Made by a program: the position numbers and the translations under genes. Under the pieces are notes generated by a model. The model worked only from the letters and a program-made list of their open reading frames with translations, searched no databases and was not told the origin of the DNA. This document shows, piece after piece, positions 28,161 to 36,697 of a stretch of 64,000 bases of DNA (position 1 is its first letter; the number at the start of each line of letters is the position of its first letter). Source of the stretch: Neisseria perflava (GTDB lineage Bacteria > Pseudomonadota > Gammaproteobacteria > Burkholderiales > Neisseriaceae). The stretch spans positions 1,860,001-1,924,000 of the forward strand of contig NZ_CP136962.1 of assembly GCF_002863305.2 (NCBI RefSeq), in the 5' to 3' direction.

Positions 28161-28206
28161 TTTTCAGACGGCCTTTTGCCTCCCAGCTGAAAAGGCCGTC
28201 TGAAAG
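28161..28206. repeat. Inverted DUS pair between the SIMPL gene and dxr
   Basis: TTTTCAGACGGCCTTTT and AAAAGGCCGTCTGAAAG separated by 11 bases, immediately after the SIMPL gene stop on the minus strand; acts as a possible terminator. Confidence 0.65.
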
Positions 28207-28208
28207 AA

Positions 28209-28958
28209 TTACTCAATGCCGTATTCGATGGTAACAACCAGTCGGACTTGTTTGCCAACGGTGCTTTTATCGTAAGAGCCGCCGTATTCATCGTCCTCGC
28301 TGCTGCCGGTGTCGGCATAGATGTTGAACGAGCCTTGCGAAGCAGAACGCATGGCGCCCACTTTGCCGCCGCCGGTTTTAGCAAATTCGGCCGCGCGTTT
28401 CTGCGCGTCCTCAGTCGCCTGCGTAATCAAATCACGTTTGATGGTTTCCAAATTGCCCAGCAAATATTGCGGATTATCGAAGCGGATGAATTCGTTTTGC
28501 GCACGGAAGTTCAAAATGGCGCGCTGTGCTGCTTGGATTTTGTCCAGTTTTTTGGTGTTAACCACAATATTGAGGTTGCCATCGTAGCCGTTGGGCGTGC
28601 GGGTTACGTTGCCCAGTTCGTCTCGGGTTTCATTGAAAACGCGCGACACTTCAGGCAGGCCCACTTTCATTTCAGCCGCCGTAAAGCCTTGCTCGCCCAA
28701 AAACTTAGACAGCTTCTTGCGTCTTGCCGTCAGCAAATCCAAAACTTCCTGATAGCTCTCGCCGTGCGCATTCACGCCCGTATTCCACGTCGCGCTGTCG
28801 GATTGGAAGTTTTTCTCTGCCAAACCTTTTACGGTAATTGTCCCCGGCTGGCGCAGATTCTTAAACTGCACGCCCAAAATAAACGCTGCAGCCATCAATC
28901 CCAATGCCAACAATACGCCCAAGATCGATAAAGATGAAATCTGTTTTTGTTCGGACAT
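28209..28958 (-). CDS. SIMPL-domain envelope protein
   Basis: 249 residues with an N-terminal membrane anchor or uncleaved signal (L-S-I-L-G-V-L-L-A-L-G-L-M-A-A-A-F-I-L-G) and the SIMPL/DUF541 fold: T-I-T-V-K-G-L-A-E-K start, a duplicated beta-alpha layout and a Q-V-R-L-V-V-T-I-E-Y-G end. Members face the periplasm and are of unclear function; some are linked to oxidative stress. Start at 28958 after a GGGGGAGC site. It is inserted between cdsA and dxr. Confidence 0.8.
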   Translation of the reverse strand: MSEQKQISSLSILGVLLALGLMAAAFILGVQFKNLRQPGTITVKGLAEKNFQSDSATWNTGVNAHGESYQEVLDLLTARRKKLSKFLGEQGFTAAEMKVGLPEVSRVFNETRDELGNVTRTPNGYDGNLNIVVNTKKLDKIQAAQRAILNFRAQNEFIRFDNPQYLLGNLETIKRDLITQATEDAQKRAAEFAKTGGGKVGAMRSASQGSFNIYADTGSSEDDEYGGSYDKSTVGKQVRLVVTIEYGIE

Positions 28959-28991
28959 AATCAGCTCCCCCAACCATATGAGACAGGCGGT

Positions 28992-29786
28992 TTAAAACAA
29001 ATATACAAAGACGGCATAAATGCTGATAACGGCAATCAGGCTGTCCACACGGTCGAACACGCCGCCGTGTCCCGGCAACAGATTGCTGCTGTCTTTGATA
29101 CCAGCCGCACGTTTGAGCCAGCTTTCCAGCAAATCGCCGCACACGCTGACAACGGTCAGAATCAAGCCGATCAAAATCGTTTTGAACCAACCGGCTTCAA
29201 AAGCCAGCCAACCGGCTTTCCATACGATGGTCATGTACACGGCAACGCACAATGCGCCGCCGATCGCACCTTCCCAGCTTTTACCCGGGCTAATGGTCGG
29301 CGCAATTTTGCGCTTGCCAAACGACTTGCCGCAGAAATACGCGCCAATATCGGCCACCCACACCAAACCCATAATCGCCAATAAAGACAGCGCGTCTTCC
29401 GGCTGAGGGCGCAGGTAAACCAGTGCAAACCAAAACGGCATCACCAACAACCAACCGACCGTGTAAGCCTGCCAGCCGCCGTTTAACTTCCATTTCGCTT
29501 TCAGCCACCAAGGCATGACAATCAGCCAAAACGCCAATACGACATACCAAACCAAATCAGGCAACTGCCAACCGCCGGCATAGGCAATCACGCCGAACAC
29601 CAGCGTTGAAGCCAAATAATGATTGATTTTCAGCTTGTCCAAGCCGCTCATGCGGGCATATTCCCACAAAGTCAGCATGGCAATCAGGCCGCAAAACGCC
29701 GCCCACAGCCACATAGGTGCATAAAATAGCATACCCAGCATCAGCGGCAAGAGCCATAGCGCCGTCAAAATCCGTTGTTTCAACAT
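28992..29786 (-). CDS. cdsA: Phosphatidate cytidylyltransferase
   Basis: 264 residues, about eight membrane segments. The family signature is at the C-terminal end: S-F-G-K-R-K-I-A-P-T-I-S-P-G-K-S-W-E-G and D-L-L-E-S-W-L-K-R, then L-P-G-H-G-G-V-F-D-R-V-D-S. It makes CDP-diacylglycerol for all phospholipids. ATG at 29786 is five bases after the uppS stop; an in-frame TTG at 29795 overlapping that stop is the less likely start. Confidence 0.95.
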   Translation of the reverse strand: MLKQRILTALWLLPLMLGMLFYAPMWLWAAFCGLIAMLTLWEYARMSGLDKLKINHYLASTLVFGVIAYAGGWQLPDLVWYVVLAFWLIVMPWWLKAKWKLNGGWQAYTVGWLLVMPFWFALVYLRPQPEDALSLLAIMGLVWVADIGAYFCGKSFGKRKIAPTISPGKSWEGAIGGALCVAVYMTIVWKAGWLAFEAGWFKTILIGLILTVVSVCGDLLESWLKRAAGIKDSSNLLPGHGGVFDRVDSLIAVISIYAVFVYLF

Positions 29787-29791
29787 AGTTC

Positions 29792-30538
29792 TCAACCCCG
29801 TTGCTGCTCAAGCGGCAGCTGTTCGGAAGTCCGCCCGAAGCGGCGCTCCCGTTTTTGGAACGAAGCAATCGCCTCGTTCAGCGATTTCTCATTAAAATCA
29901 GGCCACAGCGTATCCGTAAAATACAATTCCGCGTACGCCATCTGCCACAGCAGGAAATTACTGATGCGTGTCTCGCCGCCGGTTCGGATAAACAAATCCG
30001 GCTCGGGTGCATCGCCCAACATCAAATAGCGCGACAACGCCTCTTCCGTAATCTCAGTTACACCTTCGGCAATCAACTGATTTGCCGCCTGCAAAATATC
30101 CCAGCGGCCGCCATAATCGGCGGCAATGCTCAAAGTCAAACCGGTATTATTTACCGTCAACGCCTCGGCCGCCTCAATCCCCTTCAGGATTTCAGCATTA
30201 AACCGCTCGCGGCTGCCGATGACCCTCAATCGCATATTGTTATCGTGCAAACGGCGCACCTGCTTTTGCAAAGCCTGCAAAAACAGCCCCATCAGAAAAG
30301 AAACCTCTTCCTCGGGGCGTCGCCAGTTTTCAGTCGAAAAAGCAAACACGGTCAAATACTGCACACCCAGTTCAGCACAATGCTTCACCATGTTCTCCAG
30401 CGCATCCAAGCCGCGCTTATGCCCCATCACGCGGGGAAGAAAACGCTTCTTTGCCCAACGTCCGTTGCCGTCCATAATCACAGCAATATGTCGGGGGATG
30501 GCAGAGTGTTCCAAAATCGTCTGCGTACTGCTTTTCAT
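29792..30538 (-). CDS. uppS: Undecaprenyl diphosphate synthase
   Basis: 248-residue cis-prenyltransferase making the C55 carrier for peptidoglycan and LOS. M-D-G-N-G-R-W-A at residues 22-29 holds the catalytic Asp and the diphosphate-binding loop; F-A-F-S-T-E-N-W-R-R-P and the R-T-G-G-E-T-R-I-S-N-F-L-L-W-Q end block are present. Second gene after frr. Confidence 0.96.
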   Translation of the reverse strand: MKSSTQTILEHSAIPRHIAVIMDGNGRWAKKRFLPRVMGHKRGLDALENMVKHCAELGVQYLTVFAFSTENWRRPEEEVSFLMGLFLQALQKQVRRLHDNNMRLRVIGSRERFNAEILKGIEAAEALTVNNTGLTLSIAADYGGRWDILQAANQLIAEGVTEITEEALSRYLMLGDAPEPDLFIRTGGETRISNFLLWQMAYAELYFTDTLWPDFNEKSLNEAIASFQKRERRFGRTSEQLPLEQQRG

Positions 30539-30595
30539 GTCTGCCTTTCAGGGAGCAAACCGTCCAAAGGCCGTCTGAACGGTTTGCACACAGGA

Positions 30596-31153
30596 TTAAA
30601 TCGCCATCAAATCTTCTTCTTTGGCCGCCAAGAGCTTGTCTGCCTCAGCAATGTATTTGTCGGTCAACTTCTGAACCGCTTCCTCGCCGCGGCGGGCTTC
30701 ATCTTCAGAAATTTCTTTGTCTTTCAACAATTTTTTGATGTGGTCGTTTGCATCACGGCGCACATTGCGGATAGACACACGGCCCTCTTCCGCCTCGCCG
30801 CGTACCACTTTGATCAAATCTTTACGGCGTTCCTCAGTCAGCATAGGCATAGGGACACGGATCAAATCGCCGACAGAAGCAGGGTTCAGGCCCAAGTTGG
30901 AATCACGGATCGCTTTCTCGACTTTTGAAGCCATATTGCTCTCAAAAGGTTTCACACCAATCGTACGCGCATCCAAAAGCGTCACGTTCGCCACTTGGCT
31001 CACAGGCACCATGCTGCCCCAGTATTCCACTTCCACTTGGTCAAGCAGGCCGGTATGCGCACGGCCGGTACGCACTTTAGCCAAATTGTCTTTCAATACT
31101 TCCAGAGAACGCTGCATTTTGCCTTCAGCTGTCTTTTGAATATCATTAATCAT
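30596..31153 (-). CDS. frr: Ribosome recycling factor
   Basis: 185-residue factor that splits post-termination ribosomes with EF-G. Typical marks: [20 protein letters not shown] near residue 12, [13 protein letters not shown] and [10 protein letters not shown]. It is the first gene of the minus-strand envelope cluster; pyrH, its usual neighbour, is not adjacent. Confidence 0.96.
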   Translation of the reverse strand: MINDIQKTAEGKMQRSLEVLKDNLAKVRTGRAHTGLLDQVEVEYWGSMVPVSQVANVTLLDARTIGVKPFESNMASKVEKAIRDSNLGLNPASVGDLIRVPMPMLTEERRKDLIKVVRGEAEEGRVSIRNVRRDANDHIKKLLKDKEISEDEARRGEEAVQKLTDKYIAEADKLLAAKEEDLMAI

Positions 31154-31280
31154 CTTATACTTTCAATTTCATAGGAATAAAACAGGATTAACCGAGAATA
31201 GTACCGTTAAACCGCCCCCACGACAAGGCTTTACGCCCCAACAGCCTTGTTTTCTAACCGATATTTAACATCAAACAAAA

Positions 31281-31316
31281 TAAAGGCCGTCTGAAAATCT
31301 TTCAGACGGCCTTTAT
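31281..31316. terminator. DUS terminator upstream of frr
   Basis: AAAGGCCGTCTGAAA and TTTCAGACGGCCTTT with a short loop, lying 128 bases before the frr start codon. It would end minus-strand transcripts arriving from the AT-rich patch at 31.35-31.5 kb. Confidence 0.6.
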
Positions 31317-31355
31317 TGTTTCAAGCAACTACATCAACTCGGCCTTTTCCTGAAT

Positions 31356-31454
31356 TTATTTGGAAACTAAGCTTCTATCTTGAGACCATTGTTTCCATCC
31401 ACACAAAGAACGAATTTTATTGCTAATAGATATAAACAACTCTACTCTTTTCAA
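31356..31454 (-). other. Possible 32-residue micro-ORF or gene remnant
   Basis: Minus-strand frame with a TTG at 31454 (M-K-R-V-E-L-F-I-S-I) and stop at 31356, preceded by GAGGAA about ten bases upstream. The frame stays open for another ~16 codons upstream without an ATG. The composition (C-G-W-K-Q-W-S-Q-D-R-S) looks protein-like, so it may be the tail of a decayed gene. Weak evidence. Confidence 0.25.
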
Positions 31455-31483
31455 TCGAAATGAATTTCCTCGGGAAATATACC

Positions 31484-31510
31484 GATAATCGGTTATAATG
31501 ACCGATTATC
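31484..31510. promoter_or_regulatory. Perfect 10-bp palindrome around a TATAAT box
   Basis: GATAATCGGT, TATAATG, ACCGATTATC: two exact 10-base arms with the consensus -10 hexamer in the spacer. A dimeric regulator bound here would block the promoter. It lies 40 bases beyond the secreted hypothetical gene's leader region and could act on either strand. Which regulator binds is unknown. Confidence 0.55.
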
Positions 31511-31620
31511 TAAATTGATTAAACATATCAAATAACTGTAGCATTGAATTTACTATGTTACAATGTTTGCAAATGTTACACATAACTACGTAAAGAAATC
31601 TCGATATGAGATTTCTTTTT
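31511..31620 (+). ncRNA. Candidate short transcript or attenuated leader
   Basis: Between the TATAAT at 31494 and a strong intrinsic terminator (AAGAAATCTC, GATAT, GAGATTTCTT, TTT; 31593-31620) lie about 110 bases without an ORF. This layout fits a small RNA or a terminated leader before the secreted protein at 31731. Inferred from signals only. Confidence 0.35.
31593..31620 (+). terminator. Intrinsic terminator in the AT-rich patch
   Basis: Ten-base stem AAGAAATCTC/GAGATTTCTT with a 5-base loop and a T tract. Not DUS-derived. Confidence 0.75.
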
Positions 31621-31668
31621 AATCACTTTTAAAGACTTATATTTCATTCAACCATTGAGAGATAAAAA

Positions 31669-31728
31669 ATGAAAAAAGCCTTTTCTATCTTTTCCATCAG
31701 TCTTCTGACTCTAAATACGGGGTATTAA
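31669..31728 (+). other. 19-codon signal-peptide-like micro-ORF
   Basis: ATG at 31669 after GAGAG, reading M-K-K-A-F-S-I-F-S-I-S-L-L-T-L and stopping at 31728, two bases before the next ATG. It looks like the signal peptide of a secreted protein whose body is gone, or a leader peptide coupled to the next gene. Confidence 0.35.
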
Positions 31729-31730
31729 TT

Positions 31731-32183
31731 ATGCGAAAACTTATTTTTACAGTTCTATTCATCCTCCCCTCTTTTTCTTTGGCTGGAAACTTACATTGTA
31801 AAAAGCCCGTAGAAGAAATGATTGGGGAAAGCCAAAGATGCTTTTACCAAGGGGGACTAAGCGATGCCATTACTGCTTTTAGCAAATATTCTGCTCAATG
31901 GAATAAAAAGAAAGGTGAGTCCATCCCTTTTCTTTGGTTTCCCATTTTAAAAAACGGCATACCCAAAACAACCGTAACAATGGCACAATTACCAAAATCT
32001 CGTTCTGTAACGCCTTTCTCAGAAACTAAAGACTATCCTTTGGAGACCATTGTTGCCGGTATTGAATGGAAAAACAAAAATAAAGTCAAAATTATGGGAT
32101 GTGTTTATGAGACAGATTATTGTCTCTCCGCTACTTTTATCCAAAAAGAAGATAAAGTCTTTATTGAATCCATATCTACCTAA
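31731..32183 (+). CDS. Secreted hypothetical protein
   Basis: 150 residues with a signal peptide (R-K-L-I-F-T-V-L-F-I-L-P-S-F-S-L-A, cut before G-N-L). Four Cys in the mature part (H-C-K-K, R-C-F-Y, G-C-V-Y, Y-C-L-S) could make two disulfides in the periplasm. GC is low compared with frr and nuoN on either side. No family recognised; it is preceded by a signal-like micro-ORF and a terminator, so its expression may be attenuated. Confidence 0.6.
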   Translation: MRKLIFTVLFILPSFSLAGNLHCKKPVEEMIGESQRCFYQGGLSDAITAFSKYSAQWNKKKGESIPFLWFPILKNGIPKTTVTMAQLPKSRSVTPFSETKDYPLETIVAGIEWKNKNKVKIMGCVYETDYCLSATFIQKEDKVFIESIST

Positions 32184-32222
32184 CTCAAAGATGTAGTCAT
32201 TGCCACCTACATTCTCAAATAC

Positions 32223-32255
32223 AAGGCCGTCTGAAAATCTTTCAGACGGCCTTTT
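32223..32255. terminator. DUS terminator between converging genes
   Basis: AAGGCCGTCTGAAA, ATC, TTTCAGACGGCCTTTT between the secreted hypothetical and the DUF2818 gene. Confidence 0.7.
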
Positions 32256-32274
32256 CCTTATTCAAATCCAATTC

Positions 32275-32574
32275 CTACTCTCTATTTCGCTCATTCCAAA
32301 AGTAACGCCATACGAAGCATGGGAAAGCAAAAATCAGGTAGAGGCAGACAACGGTCACGTAAAACTCCCAATCTTGAGCATGTACGGCTCCTGCGCGCGA
32401 TTCGAGGATATAAGCGAGGATTGCAGTAAGAAGGAAGCCTGCCAGCAATTCGATCAAGTGATGACCGATGTGTTTGCGTTTCAGGGCGATGATGCCGAAG
32501 AATTTGGTGGTAATAAATGGTGCGTTGGCAAAGATAAGTGCCAACAGCAAAAGAATGTACATGGATGCGGTCAT
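32275..32574 (-). CDS. DUF2818-family membrane protein at the end of the nuo cluster
   Basis: 99 residues, three hydrophobic segments (M-Y-I-L-L-L-L-A-L-I-F-A-N-A-P-F at the start, a middle helix, and a Trp/Phe-rich C-terminal helix). DUF2818 genes sit directly after nuoN in many beta-proteobacteria, so an accessory role in complex I assembly or membrane packing is plausible but unproven. It is 220 bases downstream of nuoN. Confidence 0.75.
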   Translation of the reverse strand: MTASMYILLLLALIFANAPFITTKFFGIIALKRKHIGHHLIELLAGFLLTAILAYILESRAGAVHAQDWEFYVTVVCLYLIFAFPCFVWRYFWNERNRE

Positions 32575-32794
32575 GGTAGTCTTTCTGTTTTCAGACGGCC
32601 TGTGTGTGATTTTAACATGTTAAATGGACATTCTTGCCCATCATTATCCGTGGAATATTCAATATCTTGATAATACCCGCTTGATGATTGTTCAAAGGCT
32701 TGAGGCCGTCTGAACTTTGGGTATATTTCATCCGAATGCGAATCCTAACAAAAACGGCGACTTTGGAACAGCCGCCGTTGGTTTTGTTTGAAGC

Positions 32795-34237
32795 TTACAG
32801 GGTATTTATCAATGCTTTGGCACACCAGTCGATAACGGTTTGCGGCATGATACCCCACAGGAGCAGCAGGAAGGCATTGACCGTCAGAACAAATTTGGCG
32901 GCATAGTTACTGCCGACCGGCTGGTCATGGTCAGGAGCATCGAAGTAGATGACTTTGACCACGCGCAGGTAGTAGAACGCACCAATCAGCGACATGATGA
33001 CGGCAAATACGGACAACCAAACATGGCCTTGTTTCAAGAGTGCCATAATCACTCCGAATTTGGCGTAAAAACCCATCAGCGGTGGAATACCCGCCATGGA
33101 GAACATAGACAGCAACATCAGGAAGGCAAACCATGCATGGCGTTGGTTAAGGCCTGCGAGGTCTTTGATGTTTTCACATTCAATGTCTTTGGTGGACAAT
33201 ACCATCAAAACGCCGAAGCTGACTGCCGCCATCAAAGCATAGGTAATGGCGTAATACAAACCTGCAGTAAAGCCGACTGCGCCTGCCATAAACGCCAACA
33301 GGATAAAGCCCATGTGCGATACAGTGGAATAGGCAAGCATACGTTTGATATTGGTTTGCATGATGGCGGCAAGGTTACCGACCACCAAAGAAGCAACGGC
33401 AAGAATGGCCAACATCGGCGCCCAGTCTGAATGTATGGTACCCATACCGGTAACAAGGATACGGAACGCAAAGACAACAGCGGCAATTTTCGGAGCCGTA
33501 CCCACAAAGGCGGTAACAGAGGTTGGCGCGCCATCATACACATCGGGCACCCACATATGGAATGGAACCGCACCCAATTTAAATGCAATGGCGACCACAA
33601 TAAATACCATACCCAATTTCAACAACCATTCATTGGCCTGCTCATTGAAAGCAGAAGCCAAGACGGAAGCAAAATCAAGAGAGCCGGTGGCGCCGTAAAC
33701 CATGGAAATACCATAAAGCAGCAAGCCGGAGGCCAACGCGCCCAATACGAAGTATTTCAGTGCGGCCTCGGCAGAGCGGCCGGAATCGCGGCGCAGGGCA
33801 ATCATGGCGTACAGCGACAAAGACAACAATTCCAAACCGATATACGCAGTCAGGAAATGTGCCGAGCTGACCATGACGCTCATACCCAACAGGGCAAACA
33901 ATGACAGGGTGTAAAACTCACCTTTGAAGATTTGGCGGTCTTGGTTGTACGGTTTACTGTAAATAAACAGACCAAACGTCAGTGCATACAGCACCAGTTT
34001 TGCCAAACGGGACATGCCGTCTGCAATATACATACCGTGAAAGGCATCGACACTGCCCTGCTCCCATACCGCCAACTGGGTAACGGCCACGATGATGACC
34101 GTTCCCAAACTCATCAGATGGGTCAAATAACGGTTTTTATCGCAAATCCACAAGTCTGCCAGCAATACGACACCCAATAGCGCAAGCAGCACGATTTCGG
34201 GCATGGCAGGCATTAAATTCAAATCAGACCAGTTCAT
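32795..34237 (-). CDS. nuoN: NADH-quinone oxidoreductase subunit N
   Basis: 480-residue antiporter-like membrane subunit of complex I, about 14 helices. The discontinuous-helix region with conserved Lys/Glu is visible (Y-F-V-L-G-A-L-A-S-G-L-L-L-Y-G, F-K-L-G-A-V-P-F-H-M-W-V-P-D-V-Y). It follows nuoM by nine bases and takes part in proton pumping. Confidence 0.95.
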   Translation of the reverse strand: MNWSDLNLMPAMPEIVLLALLGVVLLADLWICDKNRYLTHLMSLGTVIIVAVTQLAVWEQGSVDAFHGMYIADGMSRLAKLVLYALTFGLFIYSKPYNQDRQIFKGEFYTLSLFALLGMSVMVSSAHFLTAYIGLELLSLSLYAMIALRRDSGRSAEAALKYFVLGALASGLLLYGISMVYGATGSLDFASVLASAFNEQANEWLLKLGMVFIVVAIAFKLGAVPFHMWVPDVYDGAPTSVTAFVGTAPKIAAVVFAFRILVTGMGTIHSDWAPMLAILAVASLVVGNLAAIMQTNIKRMLAYSTVSHMGFILLAFMAGAVGFTAGLYYAITYALMAAVSFGVLMVLSTKDIECENIKDLAGLNQRHAWFAFLMLLSMFSMAGIPPLMGFYAKFGVIMALLKQGHVWLSVFAVIMSLIGAFYYLRVVKVIYFDAPDHDQPVGSNYAAKFVLTVNAFLLLLWGIMPQTVIDWCAKALINTL

Positions 34238-34246
34238 TTACACACC

Positions 34247-35743
34247 TCAAATCTTGCTTTGTGCCACATGGGCAATCAAATCGTTTGCCGCTTGATGCAC
34301 TACTTCGATAAACGCTTGCGGATACAGACCCATGCCCAATACAGCAACCGCCAAAATCGCCAAAATCGCAAATTCGCGGCAATTGATGTCTTTCATTTCG
34401 GCAACGTGCGGATTGTGAATCGCACCAAAAATAACGCGTTTGTACATCCACAGGGTATAAGACGCACCGTAAATCAGAGTCATAGCAGCCAACGCACCTA
34501 CCCAGAAATTCACTTTAACCGCGCCCATAATCACCATAAACTCGCCCACAAAGCCGGAAGTTGCAGGCAGACCGGCATTGGCCATACCGAACAACATCAT
34601 AAACGCCGCAAACTTAGGCATCACATTGACCACGCCGCCATAATCGGCAATATTGCGGGTATGCAGGCGGTCGTACATCACGCCGATACACATAAACATC
34701 GCGGCGGACACAAAACCGTGGGAAATCATTTGAATGATTGCGCCTTTCAATGCCCAGTCATTCAGTTGGCCGTTCACAAACAGGAACATGCCTAAAGTGA
34801 CAAAACCCATATGGCTGATGGAAGAGTACGCCACCAGTTTTTTCATATCGGTTTGCACCAAAGCCACCATACCGATGTAAATCACGGCAATCAGGCTCAA
34901 TACGATGATCACAGGGGCAAAATAGCGTGCCGCGTCCGGCATAATCGGCAGGATAAAGCGCAAGAAACCATACGCACCCAGTTTCAGCGTAATTGCTGCC
35001 AACACCATCGAACCGCCGGTCGGCGCTTCAACGTGGGCATCCGGCAACCAAGTGTGCACAGGGAACATCGGCACTTTTACGGCAAATGACAGGAAGAATG
35101 CCACAAACAAAAGCTGCTGTACGCCCAACGGAATCTGTTTGATGTTTTGGAAATCGACAATAGAGAAGCTGCCTGTTTGATAGTACAGGTAAACCATGGC
35201 AACCAGCATCAAGAGCGAACCCATCAGCGTATAGAGGAACAGCTTGACCGACGCATAGACGCGACGCGGGCCACCCCATACACCGATAATCAGGTACAGC
35301 GGAATCAGCATACCCTCGAAGAACACATAAAACAGAATCGCATCCTGCGCGGCAAACGCGCCGTTAATCAAACCCGACATGATCAGGAATGCCGCCATAT
35401 ACTGCGCCGGACGTTTCTGAATGACTTCCCAACCGGCCAATACCACCAACAGCGTAATAAACGCATTTAAGATGATAAAGAGCACTGAAATACCGTCCAC
35501 GCCCAATGCGTAGTTGATTTTCAGCAGCGGAATCCACTCGTGGAACTCGGTAAACTGATAGCCGCCGCTCAAACGATCGAAACCGGTAAACAGGGGCAGC
35601 GTTACCAAGAAACCGGCAAGCGCACCCATGAAGGCAAGCACACGCGCCAGCGGCGCACGGCTGTCCTTACCGGTCGCCAAAACCAGCACACCTGCGGCGA
35701 TGGGTATCCATATTGCCAAGCTGAGTAGGTAGTTGGAAAACAT
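34247..35743 (-). CDS. nuoM: NADH-quinone oxidoreductase subunit M
   Basis: 498-residue antiporter-like subunit. Key blocks are Y-V-F-F-E-G-M-L-I-P-L-Y-L-I-I-G-V-W-G with the conserved Glu near 143, K-V-P-M-F-P-V-H-T-W-L-P-D-A-H-V-E-A-P-T and Y-S-S-I-S-H-M-G-F. Unlike the A-L part of the operon, it is separated from nuoL by a chorismate mutase and a cupin gene. Confidence 0.95.
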   Translation of the reverse strand: MFSNYLLSLAIWIPIAAGVLVLATGKDSRAPLARVLAFMGALAGFLVTLPLFTGFDRLSGGYQFTEFHEWIPLLKINYALGVDGISVLFIILNAFITLLVVLAGWEVIQKRPAQYMAAFLIMSGLINGAFAAQDAILFYVFFEGMLIPLYLIIGVWGGPRRVYASVKLFLYTLMGSLLMLVAMVYLYYQTGSFSIVDFQNIKQIPLGVQQLLFVAFFLSFAVKVPMFPVHTWLPDAHVEAPTGGSMVLAAITLKLGAYGFLRFILPIMPDAARYFAPVIIVLSLIAVIYIGMVALVQTDMKKLVAYSSISHMGFVTLGMFLFVNGQLNDWALKGAIIQMISHGFVSAAMFMCIGVMYDRLHTRNIADYGGVVNVMPKFAAFMMLFGMANAGLPATSGFVGEFMVIMGAVKVNFWVGALAAMTLIYGASYTLWMYKRVIFGAIHNPHVAEMKDINCREFAILAILAVAVLGMGLYPQAFIEVVHQAANDLIAHVAQSKI

Positions 35744-35921
35744 AGTGGTTAACCTGTGGTTAAAATAAAAAATATAGTTGTATGGGTTGGTTTCCAGACG
35801 ACATTTCAGGAGGCCGTCTGAAAAAGATTGTGTATTTTGTGTACGGCAAAATCAAGAAAAATGTATATCTGCCGTCATTCTCTTATTCTGTTGCTGTCTC
35901 AAACCTTCTTTTCAGACGGCC

Positions 35922-36242
35922 TCAAACACTGTCCTCTTTCTCAATCACCAAAATCCGCGCTTCGCCGCACGGATGGGCAACGTGTTCCGTGCCGATTCCT
36001 GCGTAAAAGATATCTCCACTTTTCAAACGAACGATGTGTTCTTCGCCGTTTTCTCGGTAGTGCATATTAACTTCGCCATCCATCACAGCAAACACTTCCT
36101 CGCCGTCGTTGATGTGCCATGTGTAGGGTTGGTTCGTCCAGTGCAGGCGTACGGTGGTGCCGTTCATATTGGCGATGTCGAGCGCGCCCCATGCGCGGGA
36201 AGCGGTAAATTCGGCGGAGCGGATGGTTTGTGTGTCCGACAT
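35922..36242 (-). CDS. Small cupin-domain protein
   Basis: 106-residue single-domain cupin. Motif 1 is W-H-I-N-D-G-E-E-V-F-A-V-M-D-G-E-V and motif 2 is G-D-I-F-Y-A-G-I-G-T-E-H-V-A-H-P; together they supply His, Glu and His metal ligands. Reaction and ligand unknown. It lies between chorismate mutase and nuoM inside the nuo operon. Confidence 0.8.
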   Translation of the reverse strand: MSDTQTIRSAEFTASRAWGALDIANMNGTTVRLHWTNQPYTWHINDGEEVFAVMDGEVNMHYRENGEEHIVRLKSGDIFYAGIGTEHVAHPCGEARILVIEKEDSV

Positions 36243-36318
36243 GGTTTTTTCTCGCCTCTATATTTCAGACGGCCTCTTCCATATTTTTCTTGTCAAAACC
36301 ATTATCCGAAGATTTTGA

Positions 36319-36624
36319 CTACGCTCCATCGGTACGGTTGGTGTCCATCTCAAGTTTAATGAACACATCAATCATGCTGCGCCAAACTGCTTCTGCTACT
36401 TCGGGCGACAAACCGGCCTTTTCGGCATAAGCGCGGCGCGAGGTAATCACTTGAGCCACCCGTTCAGGCGCGGAAACCGCCCGCACATCGTTTTTAGGTT
36501 TCAGACGACCAGCCTGCCGTACCAATTTCTGCCGGCGGGCGAGTAATTCGATTAATCCCTTGTCCAAACCATCAATGGCTTCGCGGACTTCGTCCAGGGT
36601 TTGCGGTAATTTGTCTTCAATCAT
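36319..36624 (-). CDS. AroQ-type chorismate mutase
   Basis: 101 residues, all-helical: V-R-E-A-I-D-G-L-D-K-G-L-I-E-L-L-A-R-R-Q-K-L-V-R-Q-style helix 1 with the catalytic Arg and Lys, then R-V-A-Q-V-I-T-S-R-R and an E-A-V-W-R-S-M-I-D helix. It would turn chorismate into prephenate for Phe/Tyr synthesis. It is monofunctional, with no prephenate dehydratase domain. Sits between nuoL and the cupin gene. Confidence 0.82.
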   Translation of the reverse strand: MIEDKLPQTLDEVREAIDGLDKGLIELLARRQKLVRQAGRLKPKNDVRAVSAPERVAQVITSRRAYAEKAGLSPEVAEAVWRSMIDVFIKLEMDTNRTDGA

Positions 36625-36697
36625 TGTTGCTCAAATTTTCTTTTTTAGACGGCCCCTATACACACAAACTATAGATAGGCCGTCTGAAATCCCGCTT

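Noticed and set aside
29786..29795. TTG start for cdsA overlapping the uppS stop
   Set aside because: The ATG at 29786 fits family N-termini; the TTG adds three residues and has no better ribosome site.
35782..36006. Overlapping plus-strand frames between nuoM and the cupin gene
   Set aside because: They run antisense into the cupin gene and lack ribosome sites and motifs.
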